A stretch of 64,000 bases of DNA from an uncultured Lachnospiraceae bacterium (GCA_934339365.1 CAKRHW010000002.1:62001-126000), one strand, 5' to 3'. Positions 45,330 to 54,677 are shown, counted from the first letter of the stretch. Translations and numbers: made by a program. The notes: generated from the letters alone by a model not told the origin.

Positions 45330-45414
45330 ATAAAAGTATAGATTTGATACATGGGGTTTATATGCAAATAATAGGAATCAGTACATACAGCATCTGATTC
45401 TATGGAGGAGAAGA

Positions 45415-45993
45415 ATGTCTGATACAGATATCATAATGTCCAATGTGGAAAGAATAAAATTAAAAAAAGATATTATAAGCAGGCTTAAAAAAGAGCCATG
45501 GTTGTCACATGAAGAATGTGTAACAGATAAGGAATATTTAGAATGTGTATATGATTTATTATCACATCCTAAGTGTCAACAGATGAATTTATACTTACAA
45601 CATGGGAATACAACAACATTGCAACACTGTATTCGAGTTTCTTATTTAAGTTATAAGATCAGCAGAGCATACGGATTAGATTATCGTTCAACAGCAAGAG
45701 GTGCATTATTACATGATTTATTCTTGTATGACTGGCATACACATAAGGCAGAGACAGGGAATCGTTTTCATGGATTTACCCATCCGAAGACGGCACATCA
45801 GAATGCAATAAAGTATTTTTCTTTGAATAAGAAGGAGGAAGATATTATTTTGAAGCATATGTGGCCGATGACAATTATCCCTCCAAAATATGTCGAAGGA
45901 TTTATTGTAATGTATGTAGATAAGTATTGTGGTTTTATAGAGACAGCACAAAGGACAAAACAATTTTTAATAAGGAAGCTTACAATTGCGTAG
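45415..45993 (+). CDS. HD-domain metal-dependent hydrolase
   Basis: A 192-residue protein of the HD superfamily without other domains. The HD motif is GALLHDLFLYDW, with an upstream TTLQHCIRVSYLSYKI helix giving the first metal His, and THPKTAHQNA further on. It belongs to small HD proteins of unknown substrate found widely in Clostridia. A GGAGGAGA SD supports the start. A terminator follows, so it seems monocistronic with its own promoter. Confidence 0.85.
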   Translation: MSDTDIIMSNVERIKLKKDIISRLKKEPWLSHEECVTDKEYLECVYDLLSHPKCQQMNLYLQHGNTTTLQHCIRVSYLSYKISRAYGLDYRSTARGALLHDLFLYDWHTHKAETGNRFHGFTHPKTAHQNAIKYFSLNKKEEDIILKHMWPMTIIPPKYVEGFIVMYVDKYCGFIETAQRTKQFLIRKLTIA

Positions 45994-46011
45994 GTAACAA
46001 AAAGAAAGAGT

Positions 46012-46046
46012 TGCACCACATGTGTTTTTACATGCGGTGCATTCTT
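46012..46046 (+). terminator. Probable terminator after the HD-domain gene
   Basis: TGCACCACATGT and ACATGCGGTGCA pair with one A-C mismatch around GTTTTT, followed by TTCTTC. Moderate U tract. Confidence 0.6.
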
Positions 46047-46084
46047 CGTCAAAATTTAGGAAAGAAACGGAAGAAAGCAAAGCT

Positions 46085-46669
46085 ATGAAGACATATTTAG
46101 AACAGATTTTACCACAACAGAATTTATTAACGGTTTTTGAAATTTTTTTCGCATATAGTATCATTGGATGGTTTGTTGAGTCGGCATACATGTCATTATG
46201 CAATCGACAATTTACGAATCGAGGATTTGTCAGAGGACCGTTATGTCCGATTTATGGAGTAGGAGAATTTATCATTTATAATGCATTATCTCCATTAGCC
46301 AATAATTATATTGCACTCTTTTTTGTAGGTACGATGTTTGCAACATCATTAGAATATTTGACGGCTCGTATTATGATTCGTAAGTTTGGATTTGTATGGT
46401 GGGATTATACGAATAAGCCATTTAATTACAAAGGAATTATTTGTTTAGAGAGTACGATTGCATGGGGTGCTTATACGATTTTTGAATTTGCATTTTTACA
46501 TAGATTTGTGGTACGTTTTATCCAAAAAATACCAGCAGGCATCTTGTTCTTTATTGTTGTATTTTTGATGCTTTATTTAATGCTTGATATGATTCACTGC
46601 TGTAGAAAAATTGCAAATGGTGAAATAGAAGAAAGAACAAATAATTTAATGGTATATAAAGAAAAATAA
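46085..46669 (+). CDS. CmpB-like multi-span membrane protein (putative ABC-transporter type IV)
   Basis: A 194-residue protein with about five transmembrane segments, matching the PF06541-type CmpB family of putative ABC-transporter proteins. It has the family-like FFAYSIIGWFVESAYMSL, NRGFVRGPLCPIYGVGEF and WWDYTNKPFNYKGIICLEST motifs. No ATPase subunit is beside it. A longer frame from 46022 crosses the terminator hairpin and is rejected. No promoter was identified between that hairpin and the start, so it may depend on read-through. Confidence 0.85.
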   Translation: MKTYLEQILPQQNLLTVFEIFFAYSIIGWFVESAYMSLCNRQFTNRGFVRGPLCPIYGVGEFIIYNALSPLANNYIALFFVGTMFATSLEYLTARIMIRKFGFVWWDYTNKPFNYKGIICLESTIAWGAYTIFEFAFLHRFVVRFIQKIPAGILFFIVVFLMLYLMLDMIHCCRKIANGEIEERTNNLMVYKEK

Positions 46670-46700
46670 AGGATACCGGGCATTGCCCGGTATCCTTTAT
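46668..46700. terminator. Bidirectional terminator between the CmpB-like gene and rqcH
   Basis: AAAGGATACCGGGC-ATT-GCCCGGTATCCTTT is a perfect 14-base stem with a 3-base loop. A-rich sequence before and T-rich after allow termination on both strands; the minus-strand gene ends within it. Confidence 0.95.
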
Positions 46701-48448
46701 TTTTCTTTGACCTCTGTTAAATGACTGATATCAGGTGAAATAGTCATAGTATAGTTTGTGTGATAAATGACAAAACCTGGTTTGGCACCATTCACTTTTT
46801 TTAAATTTTTTTTCTGGGTATAATCGATATCTACTTTTTCATTATTTCGGCCTTTTGAATAGTAAGCAGCAAGTGCAGCTGCCTCTTCATAGGTACGGTC
46901 TGTTAATTCCTTTCCATTTGTCTTTACAATGACATGCGAACCGGGAATGGATTTGGCATGAAACCAGAAGTCATTTCCTGTAGCAAAATGGAAGGACAAT
47001 TCTTCATTTTGAAAATTATTTTTTCCAACATACATATGAAAACCATCAGTAGATATAAAATGAAGAGGATGACTGGTATATTTTTCTTTCTTTCCATTTT
47101 TAGGTCCATGTTTTTTTATATAGCCATAACGAACCAGTTCTTCTTTGATTTCTTTTAGGCAATTTTCATCTGTTGCAAAGTCAAGTGCTGTTGCAATTGA
47201 CTCTAAGTGGGTAATAGAGTCAGCCGTTTCCTTTGTAATATCAGAAAGTGCAGTAGCAGTACGTTTGAGTTTTGTATATTTATCAAAGTACCTCTTAGCA
47301 TTATCAATTGGTGATAAATCAGGATCTAAAGGAATGCGAATGACAGCATTCTGATCATAATAATTTTCAGCTTCTAATTCTCGGGCTCCGGGTTCAAGCT
47401 GATAACCATATGCACTGATTAATTCGCCATATATTTTATATTTCTCTTTTTTTTCAGTATCTTTTAACTGCTTCAGCTGTACATTGTATTTCTTGCGGTC
47501 TTTTTCTAAAGCTGTCTGAACAATACGTCTTAAATCGGAAGATTTCTGATGCATTCTTGTGAGTATATTTTTGAGTGCATAGTATTCTTCAAGCATTTCG
47601 CTGATAGAAGAATATTCTTTTGGAACACAATCCTGAAAAGTACTTAATGGAATAGAAGAATATTCTTTTGGTTCGTTATGATAAAAATAAGTCACAGGAG
47701 AAAAGCTGTTTTCCCGAACAAGATCCATGGTCTGCTGAAACATGTTAAATAAATGAAGCCATTCATCTTCTGAAAGAAGGGAGGCCTGTGTTTCGATAGG
47801 AAGCGAACTGTCATTACAAATAGAATAAGAAACAACAGGACTGATTCCGGTAAATGAAGTGTAAATAGCTTTTCCAATACCACAGTTTTTTTGGCTCATC
47901 TGGTTCTTAAAGGAATGAAAATCCACATCTACAGGATTTAATTTGTCAATTGTATGTGGAATAAAATAATTTCTTCCGGGAAGTACTTCCCGGATAGAAC
48001 TGACAGAGCCGGGAATATGTTTGATACTGTCTATAATGACCTGCTTATCGTTTAAAAAGATAATGTTGCTGTGTTTTCCCATTAATTCAACAACGAGTGT
48101 TTTCTGACATAAATCACCTAGCTCATTTAAATGTTCAATTTCAAAATTAATAATCCGTTCCATACCGGGCTGATATATTTTTGTAATCCTTCCGTTATTC
48201 AAATGCTTTCTAAGAAGCATACAAAAATTAGGTGCAGTCATTGGATTTTGTTTATTTGATTTTGTAAAATATAATAATGGCAGGCTTGCAGAAGCAGAAA
48301 TTAAAAGCCGGAATTGTTCCCGTCCGTTTTTGATTGTTAAAATCAGTTCATCTGTTTCAGGCTGAGCAATTTTATAGATTCTGCCATTTATAATTTTCTG
48401 GTTCAGTTCATTTACTAAATTGGCAATTACGATTCCATCAAAAGCCAT
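46697..48448 (-). CDS. rqcH: RqcH (NFACT family; bacterial Rqc2/FbpA homologue)
   Basis: A 583-residue protein on the minus strand. Rescues stalled 50S subunits by adding Ala tails. It has the N-terminal NFACT-N domain starting MAFDGIVIANLVNELNQKI, coiled-coil arms (about 270-420) and a C-terminal NFACT-R domain (about 450-570) with FISTDGFHMYVGKNN, NDFWFHAKSIPGSHVIV and YSKGR. The first start (48478) lacks an SD; ATG at 48448 follows GGAGGA. Promoter at 48507-48535. Partner genes (rqcP) are not in the window. Confidence 0.95.
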   Translation of the reverse strand: MAFDGIVIANLVNELNQKIINGRIYKIAQPETDELILTIKNGREQFRLLISASASLPLLYFTKSNKQNPMTAPNFCMLLRKHLNNGRITKIYQPGMERIINFEIEHLNELGDLCQKTLVVELMGKHSNIIFLNDKQVIIDSIKHIPGSVSSIREVLPGRNYFIPHTIDKLNPVDVDFHSFKNQMSQKNCGIGKAIYTSFTGISPVVSYSICNDSSLPIETQASLLSEDEWLHLFNMFQQTMDLVRENSFSPVTYFYHNEPKEYSSIPLSTFQDCVPKEYSSISEMLEEYYALKNILTRMHQKSSDLRRIVQTALEKDRKKYNVQLKQLKDTEKKEKYKIYGELISAYGYQLEPGARELEAENYYDQNAVIRIPLDPDLSPIDNAKRYFDKYTKLKRTATALSDITKETADSITHLESIATALDFATDENCLKEIKEELVRYGYIKKHGPKNGKKEKYTSHPLHFISTDGFHMYVGKNNFQNEELSFHFATGNDFWFHAKSIPGSHVIVKTNGKELTDRTYEEAAALAAYYSKGRNNEKVDIDYTQKKNLKKVNGAKPGFVIYHTNYTMTISPDISHLTEVKEK

Positions 48449-48506
48449 AATAATCCTCCTTGCATTCTGATAGTTCATGAAAAAGAACTATTTTTTCTTT
48501 ATACAT

Positions 48507-48535
48507 ATAGTAGTCTGAAAAAATGGTTTCGTCAA
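48507..48535 (-). promoter_or_regulatory. SigA promoter for rqcH
   Basis: On the minus strand: TTGACG (48530-48535), 17 bases, TACTAT (48507-48512), about 60 bases before rqcH. It is divergent from the yicC promoter, 21 bases away. Confidence 0.6.
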
Positions 48536-48556
48536 GGAAAAGAATCAGGGGTCGGC

Positions 48557-48585
48557 TTGACGAGGGTTGTAAAATACTATATAAT
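48557..48585 (+). promoter_or_regulatory. SigA promoter for yicC-gmk-rpoZ operon
   Basis: TTGACG (48557-48562), 17 bases, TATAAT (48580-48585), about 100 bases before yicC. Together with rqcH it forms a divergent promoter pair. Confidence 0.7.
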
Positions 48586-48688
48586 ATGAAAGTATGTACT
48601 ATGATGTCCTTAGGTAGATTTACTTAAAAAGACGAAGTACAATAAGAACAGGTATAAGGTACGTTCTTAGATTGGAGAAGAATGATAT

Positions 48689-49567
48689 ATGATTAAAAGT
48701 ATGACAGGATTCGGGAGATATGAACTTACAAGTGATGAACGAAAGATATGCATAGAGATGAAATCTGTGAATCATCGATACTTTGATCTTAATATTAAGA
48801 TGCCAAAAAAACTTTTAGCATTTGAAAATAAGATAAGAGCTGAAGTGAAAAAATATGTCTTACGTGGGAAAGTAGATATTTTTATTACGTATGAAGATAT
48901 CAGCAAAGGTGCAGTACGGTTAGCTTATAACAGTAATCTGGCAGCGGAATATATGAAGATTGCTGAAATTATGGAAAAACAGTTTCAGATTCAAAATGAT
49001 ATGACAGTTTCTAAATTAGCATGTTTTCCTGAAGTTATTTTAATGGAAGATGAGGAAGTTGACGAAGAAAAACTATGGCCATATGTCAAGGAAGTATTAG
49101 ATCATGCCTGCGAAAATTTCCTCGAAAGTCGTCAGGAAGAAGGCGAACGATTAAAAAAAGATTTGTTCGAAAAATTAGAACATGTTTCTGAGAATGTTGA
49201 TTTTATCGTAAAAAGATCTCCACTTCTTGTAGTTGAATTCAGACAACGATTAGAAGAAAAGGTTAAGGAACTTTTAGCCGGAACACAGATCGATGATAAC
49301 AGAATTGCATTAGAGACCACATTATATGCAGATAAGATGAGTGTAGATGAAGAAGTAGTTCGCTTAATCAGTCATGTTGCAGGAATGAAAAATGCAATTA
49401 GTAATGGAATTGATGTAGGGCGAAAACTTGATTTTATTGCTCAGGAGATGAATCGTGAAGCAAATACAATTCTATCAAAATCTACAGATGTGGAGATTAG
49501 TGATAAAGCAATTGAACTAAAGACTGATATTGAAAAAATAAGGGAACAGGTTCAAAATATCGAATAG
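48689..49567 (+). CDS. yicC: YicC/YloC-family endoribonuclease
   Basis: A 292-residue protein of the YicC-like family. It begins IKSMTGFGR, the family signature, then contains VNHRYFDLNIKMP and the C-terminal DUF1732 end (KLDFIAQEMNREANTILSKS). Family members were recently shown to be endoribonucleases acting on RNA. It precedes gmk, rpoZ, the widely conserved order in Clostridia and Bacilli. Confidence 0.95.
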   Translation: MIKSMTGFGRYELTSDERKICIEMKSVNHRYFDLNIKMPKKLLAFENKIRAEVKKYVLRGKVDIFITYEDISKGAVRLAYNSNLAAEYMKIAEIMEKQFQIQNDMTVSKLACFPEVILMEDEEVDEEKLWPYVKEVLDHACENFLESRQEEGERLKKDLFEKLEHVSENVDFIVKRSPLLVVEFRQRLEEKVKELLAGTQIDDNRIALETTLYADKMSVDEEVVRLISHVAGMKNAISNGIDVGRKLDFIAQEMNREANTILSKSTDVEISDKAIELKTDIEKIREQVQNIE

Positions 49568-49598
49568 ATGCTTAGAAGATATAGTAGAAAGGATAATC

Positions 49599-50228
49599 AT
49601 GAAAAGAGGAACATTAACAGTTGTGTCAGGATTTTCAGGAGCAGGAAAAGGGACTTTGATGAGAAAATTACTAGACACTTATGATAATTACGCGTTATCT
49701 GTTTCTGCGACAACACGTTCACCAAGAGAAGGTGAGGTAGATGGCAGAGAATATTTTTTTAAAACGGACCAGGAATTTCAACAAATGATTAAAGATGATG
49801 AACTGATAGAATATGCGGGTTACGTCAATCACTTTTATGGAACACCAAAAGCTTTTGTTGAAAAGCAATTAGATGCCGGAAAAGACGTATTGCTTGAGAT
49901 AGAGATTCAGGGTGCATTGAAAGTAAAGGCAAAAAGACCAGATACGCATTTACTTTTTGTTACACCGCCAAATGCAGAAGAATTAAAACGACGTCTGACT
50001 GCACGTGGGACGGAAGACGAGGAGACAATTCAGAAACGTTTGTCGACTGCCAGCATAGAATCAGAATATATGAAACAATATGATTATATTGTTGTCAACG
50101 ATGATATTGATCGCTGCGCAAAAGAAATGCATGAAATCATTCAAAGCTTTCACTCTTTAAGTAGTGAAAATAAAGAATTGATTGATAGATTGAATAAAGA
50201 ATTAAAAGGTTTTCGAAAGGAGAAATAA
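49599..50228 (+). CDS. gmk: Guanylate kinase
   Basis: A 209-residue enzyme that phosphorylates GMP to GDP. Walker A is SGFSGAGKGTL near 10-20; the GMP-binding RSPREGEVDGREYFF follows, and the RLxxR/ATxxE segment is near RRLTARGTEDEETIQKRLS. The SD AGAAAGGA is fair. With guaB in this window it shows two of the GTP-pathway steps, not linked in one operon. gmk and rpoZ are separated by 2 bases. Confidence 0.97.
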   Translation: MKRGTLTVVSGFSGAGKGTLMRKLLDTYDNYALSVSATTRSPREGEVDGREYFFKTDQEFQQMIKDDELIEYAGYVNHFYGTPKAFVEKQLDAGKDVLLEIEIQGALKVKAKRPDTHLLFVTPPNAEELKRRLTARGTEDEETIQKRLSTASIESEYMKQYDYIVVNDDIDRCAKEMHEIIQSFHSLSSENKELIDRLNKELKGFRKEK

Positions 50229-50230
50229 TT

Positions 50231-50560
50231 ATGTTACATCCATCGTATTCAGATTTAATGAAAGTTGTAAACAGCAATGTTGAAGAGGGCGAAGAACCAG
50301 TAGTAAACAGCAGATATTCCATTGTGCTTGCTACAGCAAAGAGAGCAAGACAGATTATAGCAGGAGAAGAGCCACTTGTAAGTGGACATAATAAAAAACC
50401 ATTATCTGCTGCAATTGATGAATTATATAGTGGAAAAATCAAGATATTAAATGATGAGGATGATGAGATTGTTCAGCAGGTGCAGGCCCAGCAGGAACAG
50501 GATCAGCAGGAAAATACACAGGAAGATATAGAGAATAATAGTAATGAAACAAATGAATAA
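50231..50560 (+). CDS. rpoZ: RNA polymerase omega subunit
   Basis: A 109-residue omega subunit. The core has SRYSIVLATAKRARQIIAGEEPL at about 21-43 and PLSAAIDELYSGKI. The last ~35 residues are an acidic Gln/Glu/Asn-rich tail, so the protein is longer than the 60-90 residues of many relatives. The end overlaps rimO by 17 bases. Confidence 0.93.
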   Translation: MLHPSYSDLMKVVNSNVEEGEEPVVNSRYSIVLATAKRARQIIAGEEPLVSGHNKKPLSAAIDELYSGKIKILNDEDDEIVQQVQAQQEQDQQENTQEDIENNSNETNE

Positions 50561-51899
50561 GAATTACAAATTAATGTTTGTATCCTTAGGCTGCGATAAG
50601 AATCTTGTTGATACGGAAAAAATGCTCAGTATCTTAAATGGAGATGGTTTTACATTTACAGATGATGAGTATGATGCGGATATCATAGTGGTAAATACCT
50701 GTTGCTTTATTAACGATGCAAAAGAAGAGAGCATACAGACTTTGCTTGAAATGGCAAAGAGAAAAGAAGATGCAAAATGTTCAGTGTTGATTGCAGCGGG
50801 ATGTTTAGCACAAAGATATAAGGAAGAAATCACAAGAGAAATACCAGAAGTAGATGGGATGGTTGGTACAACAGCCTATGATAAGATTGCAGAAGTTATT
50901 ACAGAATGTTTAGATTCTAAAGGATTAGAAAGACATTTTAGTGATTTTGAGGATGTAAACCGCATGCCACAACAGAGTAAAAGAATTGTTACGACTGGTG
51001 GATATTATGCCCATTTAAAAATCGCTGAGGGATGTAATAAACATTGTACGTATTGTATTATTCCGAAGGTTCGTGGAGATTTCCGGTCTGTTCCAATGGA
51101 TGAACTGATTTTAGAGGCACAACAGCTTGCTGAATCCGGAGTGAAAGAATTGATATTAGTAGCTCAGGAAACGACGATGTATGGAATAGATTTATATGGA
51201 AAGAAGATGTTACATGTTCTTCTTCAAAAACTGGCACAGATTTCCGGAATTGTATGGATCCGGATTTTATATTGCTATCCAGAGGAAATTTATCCGGAAC
51301 TGATTCAGGTGATGAAGGAAGAAAAAAAGGTATGTCATTATCTTGATATGCCAATTCAGCATACCAGTGACCGGATATTGAAGAGAATGGGAAGAAAAAC
51401 ATCCCGGGAAGAATTAGAAAAAACCATTCAGTTATTGAGAAAAGAAATTCCGGACATTACATTAAGAACCACTTTGATTGCCGGATTTCCAGGTGAAACA
51501 GAAGAAGATTATGAAGAGCTTTATCGCTTTGTAAATGAAATGGAATTTGACAGGCTGGGAGTATTTACTTATTCTCCAGAGGAAAATACGCCGGCTGCTG
51601 AATTTAAAGAGCAGATTCTAGAAGAGGTAAAACAGAATCGACGAGATGAACTGATGGAATTGCAACAGGAAATTGCATTTGAAAAATCGGAATCAATGAT
51701 TGGAAAAACACTATATGTTATGGTGGAAGGTAAAATTGCAGATGAGAATGCATATGTTGCAAGAACCTATATGGATGCACCTGGAATTGATGGAAATATT
51801 TTTATTACGACAGATGAAGAATTGATATCTGGTGATTTTGTTTTAGTAAAAGTTACCGGAGCATGTGAATATGACTTAATTGGAGAAATTATAAAGTAA
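50544..51899 (+). CDS. rimO: Ribosomal protein S12 methylthiotransferase RimO
   Basis: A 451-residue radical-SAM methylthiotransferase that modifies Asp of ribosomal protein S12. It has the N-terminal UPF0004 domain with three conserved Cys (SLGCDKNLVD, NTCCF, GCLAQRY), the radical SAM CNKHCTYCIIPKVRG motif near 160, and a C-terminal TRAM domain. The start overlaps rpoZ; ATGs at 50544 and 50553 are both possible, none with a strong SD. Confidence 0.96.
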   Translation: MKQMNKNYKLMFVSLGCDKNLVDTEKMLSILNGDGFTFTDDEYDADIIVVNTCCFINDAKEESIQTLLEMAKRKEDAKCSVLIAAGCLAQRYKEEITREIPEVDGMVGTTAYDKIAEVITECLDSKGLERHFSDFEDVNRMPQQSKRIVTTGGYYAHLKIAEGCNKHCTYCIIPKVRGDFRSVPMDELILEAQQLAESGVKELILVAQETTMYGIDLYGKKMLHVLLQKLAQISGIVWIRILYCYPEEIYPELIQVMKEEKKVCHYLDMPIQHTSDRILKRMGRKTSREELEKTIQLLRKEIPDITLRTTLIAGFPGETEEDYEELYRFVNEMEFDRLGVFTYSPEENTPAAEFKEQILEEVKQNRRDELMELQQEIAFEKSESMIGKTLYVMVEGKIADENAYVARTYMDAPGIDGNIFITTDEELISGDFVLVKVTGACEYDLIGEIIK

Positions 51900-51921
51900 C
51901 AGCGAAAGGTATGGTTGTAGA

Positions 51922-52470
51922 ATGAATTTACCAAACAAATTAACAGTATTAAGGGTATTGATGATTCCGGTATTTGTAGTATTTATGCTTATAGACATTT
52001 TCGGAACCGCAGATAAAGTAATTGCACTGATTATTTTTATTCTGGCGAGTCTGACAGATATGTTAGATGGAAAAATCGCCAGAAAATACAATCTGGTTAC
52101 AAATTTTGGAAAATTTATGGATCCTTTAGCGGATAAGCTTTTAGTATCTTCCGCTTTAATCTGCTTATCTGGATCTAAGATTCCAACCTGGATTGTCATT
52201 GTGATAATAAGCAGAGAATTTATAATTAGCGGTTTTCGATTAGTTGCTACCGATAATGGTGTTGTGATTGCGGCAGGAATTTGGGGAAAATTAAAGACAG
52301 CAGTAACAATGGTTATGATACCTGTTGTAATTTTAGATCTTCCATATTGCGCATATACAGTATTAGAACAGATTTTAATTTATGCTTCTTTGATTTTAAC
52401 CGTTATTTCACTTGTAGTTTATCTGATAGATAATAAACAGGTATTAAGTGAGGATAATACAAATAAATGA
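51922..52470 (+). CDS. pgsA: CDP-diacylglycerol-glycerol-3-phosphate 3-phosphatidyltransferase
   Basis: A 182-residue integral membrane enzyme that makes phosphatidylglycerol phosphate. The CDP-alcohol phosphatidyltransferase motif is DMLDGKIAR...GKFMDPLADK (about 46-71). Three to five membrane spans flank it. It overlaps cinA by 4 bases at its end. Confidence 0.96.
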   Translation: MNLPNKLTVLRVLMIPVFVVFMLIDIFGTADKVIALIIFILASLTDMLDGKIARKYNLVTNFGKFMDPLADKLLVSSALICLSGSKIPTWIVIVIISREFIISGFRLVATDNGVVIAAGIWGKLKTAVTMVMIPVVILDLPYCAYTVLEQILIYASLILTVISLVVYLIDNKQVLSEDNTNK

Positions 52471-52943
52471 TAGAAGAAATTTTAGCGAATCATATAATTG
52501 AAGAATTAGCAAAGAAAAACATGACAGTAGCTGCAGCGGAATCCTGTACAGGTGGTTTAGTTGCAGCTACCCTTATAAGTATACCCGGAGCCTCTCTTGT
52601 TTTAAATGAGAGTTACATAACGTATTCGAATGAAGCAAAACACAGGATTTTAGGAGTTAGAAATGAAACATTAGAAACTTATGGAGCTGTTAGTGAGCAG
52701 ACGGCAGCAGAAATGGCTTTAGGGGTTGCAAGAACAGCCCATGCAAATGTTGGAATAGCAACAACAGGAATAGCCGGACCCGATGGTGGAACGAAGGAAA
52801 AACCAGTGGGTCTTGTATATATTGCATGTTCAGTAAATGGACGGGTAAAAGTAACAAAAAATTATTTTACCGGAGACAGACAGGCAGTGCGAAAACAAGC
52901 TGTTATCATTGCAATGACCATGGTAAATGATAGAATCTCATAA
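52467..52943 (+). CDS. CinA C-terminal-domain protein (PncC-type amidohydrolase)
   Basis: A 158-residue protein consisting only of the CinA C-terminal domain (nicotinamide-nucleotide amidohydrolase PncC). It shows AAESCTGGLVAATLISIPGAS, the GAVSEQTAAEMALGV and TGIAGPDGGT motifs. The N-terminal molybdopterin-binding CinA part is absent, as in stand-alone PncC/YgaD proteins. Likely deamidates NMN. It ends the pgsA operon. Confidence 0.92.
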   Translation: MIEEILANHIIEELAKKNMTVAAAESCTGGLVAATLISIPGASLVLNESYITYSNEAKHRILGVRNETLETYGAVSEQTAAEMALGVARTAHANVGIATTGIAGPDGGTKEKPVGLVYIACSVNGRVKVTKNYFTGDRQAVRKQAVIIAMTMVNDRIS

Positions 52944-52950
52944 AAATGAA

Positions 52951-52979
52951 TTGCATTCACAAAAAAATTGAGATAGAAT
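52951..52979 (+). promoter_or_regulatory. SigA promoter for the aspartate-type aminotransferase gene
   Basis: TTGCAT (52951-52956), 17 bases, TAGAAT (52974-52979), 36 bases before the start. Confidence 0.6.
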
Positions 52980-53014
52980 AGGTACAGAAAAAAATTTAAA
53001 GGAGAATTAAAAAG

Positions 53015-54301
53015 ATGGCTGCATACAAAAGCATGAGTAAAGAAGAACTTGAAGCTTTAAGAAGTGAATTAGAACTTCAATATGAAGATGTGAAAGGAAA
53101 AGGCATTAGCCTGAATATGGCAAGAGGAAAGCCAGGTCCGGAGCAGTTAGATTTATCAATGGGAATGATAGATGCTTTAGCGAACGATCATGACTTAGTA
53201 AGTGAAGAAGGTGTAGACTGCCGGAATTATGGATGTTTAGATGGTATTATAGAAGCAAAGAGATTGTTAAGTGATATGATTGAATGCCCGATTGAAAATA
53301 TTATTATTTATGGTAATTCAAGTCTGAATGTAATGTATGATTCTATTTCTAGATCATATACACATGGTGTGTTAGGAAGTACACCATGGTGCAAGCTTGA
53401 TAAAGTGAAATTTTTATGTCCTGTTCCGGGATATGACAGACATTTTGCAATTACAGAGCGTTTTGGAATCGAAATGATAAATATTCCTATGACAGAAAGT
53501 GGTCCTGATATGGATATGGTTGAGGAATTAGTAAGCAAAGACGATGCAATCAAGGGAATTTGGTGTGTTCCAAAGTATTCAAATCCATCAGGAATTACTT
53601 ATTCTGATGAAACGGTAAAGAGATTTGCACGTTTAAAACCAGCAGCAAAGGACTTTAGAATTTACTGGGATAATGCATATTGCATTCACCATTTATATGA
53701 AGACGATCAGGATGTATTAATAGAGATTTTAGCAGAGTGTGCAAAAGCCGGCAATCCAGATATGGTTTATAAGTTCTGTTCAACATCAAAAGTTACATTC
53801 CCAGGATCAGGTGTGGCTGCTATTTCTGCATCAAAAGCGAACATTGCAGATATTAAGAAGCAGATGACAATCCAGACCATTGGACATGACAAGCTGAATC
53901 AGTTAAGACATGTACGTTTCTTTAAAAATTTCAAAGGTATGCAGGAACATATGAAGAAGCATGCTGCTATTTTAAGACCAAAATTTAATGCTGTATTAGA
54001 GACATTAGATCAGGAGTTAGCAGGTTGTGAGATTGCAACATGGAACAAGCCAAAGGGAGGATATTTTATTTCTCTTGATACAATAGATGGTTGTGCAAAA
54101 AAGGCAGTAAATATGTGTAAGGAAGCTGGTGTAGTTTTAACACCTGCCGGTGCAACATATCCTTATGGAAAGGATCCAAAAGATTCTAATATTCGTATTG
54201 CACCATCTTTCCCTTCTCCGGAAGAATTAAAGACTGCAACAAAGATTTTAGCTTTATGCATCAAAATTGCTGCAATTGATCAGTTATTAGCGGCTAAATA
54301 A
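53015..54301 (+). CDS. Aspartate aminotransferase-like PLP enzyme (class I, AspT/PF12897-type)
   Basis: A 428-residue fold-type-I aminotransferase close to the aspartate aminotransferase branch described from Actinobacteria and Clostridia. It shows MARGKPGPEQLDLS near the N-terminus, the CVPKYSNPSG substrate-side motif, YWDNAYCIH, and the PLP lysine in CSTSKVTFPGSG (about 257). The start has AAGGAG. It is monocistronic with promoter and terminator. Substrate is probably aspartate/2-oxoglutarate. Confidence 0.9.
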   Translation: MAAYKSMSKEELEALRSELELQYEDVKGKGISLNMARGKPGPEQLDLSMGMIDALANDHDLVSEEGVDCRNYGCLDGIIEAKRLLSDMIECPIENIIIYGNSSLNVMYDSISRSYTHGVLGSTPWCKLDKVKFLCPVPGYDRHFAITERFGIEMINIPMTESGPDMDMVEELVSKDDAIKGIWCVPKYSNPSGITYSDETVKRFARLKPAAKDFRIYWDNAYCIHHLYEDDQDVLIEILAECAKAGNPDMVYKFCSTSKVTFPGSGVAAISASKANIADIKKQMTIQTIGHDKLNQLRHVRFFKNFKGMQEHMKKHAAILRPKFNAVLETLDQELAGCEIATWNKPKGGYFISLDTIDGCAKKAVNMCKEAGVVLTPAGATYPYGKDPKDSNIRIAPSFPSPEELKTATKILALCIKIAAIDQLLAAK

Positions 54302-54317
54302 TAGAAGAAAATTCAGT

Positions 54318-54354
54318 AAAAAAGACTTTGCAAGATTTTTGCAAGGTCTTTTTT
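54318..54354 (+). terminator. Rho-independent terminator after the aminotransferase gene
   Basis: AAAAAAGACTTTGCAA-GATTT-TTGCAAGGTCTTTTTT, one G-U pair, ends in a T run. Confidence 0.9.
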
Positions 54355-54636
54355 AAAAGAAAAATGGCAAAATCAGAATCAAGTTTTGTGAAAAAAGTGT
54401 TAAAAAGTGGGTTAAAAACTAACTGAAATAAATCGCAAAATATGTATGAAAAACAAGAAAATGATATAAAAACGTTAATGATAGAAAAAAATCAGCAGGA
54501 AGAACTCGGTATATCTACAAATTCCTACTAGAAAAAACTAAAAAATAAGAATGATTCGTGCGAAAATTAAGAAAATGAGAAAAAATAGCCTTTTAGAGTT
54601 ATTAACACTAAATCCACATTTTTTTGAAATTTTAGT

Positions 54637-54677
54637 TATAATAGTACGTGCCTTGAATTGTATACGAATTATACAAT
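54637..54677 (+). promoter_or_regulatory. -10 element and dyad upstream of the XRE regulator
   Basis: TATAAT (54637-54642) lacks a good -35. Fifteen bases downstream lies a perfect 8-base inverted repeat with 5-base spacer, ATTGTATA and TATACAAT (54657-54677). It would sit around +8 of the transcript, a position for repression by an XRE protein, plausibly the one encoded downstream. Confidence 0.5.

Noticed and set aside
54364..54426. 20-codon open frame after the aminotransferase terminator, cationic
   Set aside because: No Shine-Dalgarno; lies directly behind a terminator; too short to support.
54442..54531. 29-codon open frame in the A-rich intergenic stretch
   Set aside because: No Shine-Dalgarno and no recognisable composition; could be chance.
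54611..54620. DnaA box or origin of replication
   Set aside because: Only one weak DnaA-box-like element; no cluster and no dnaA/dnaN.
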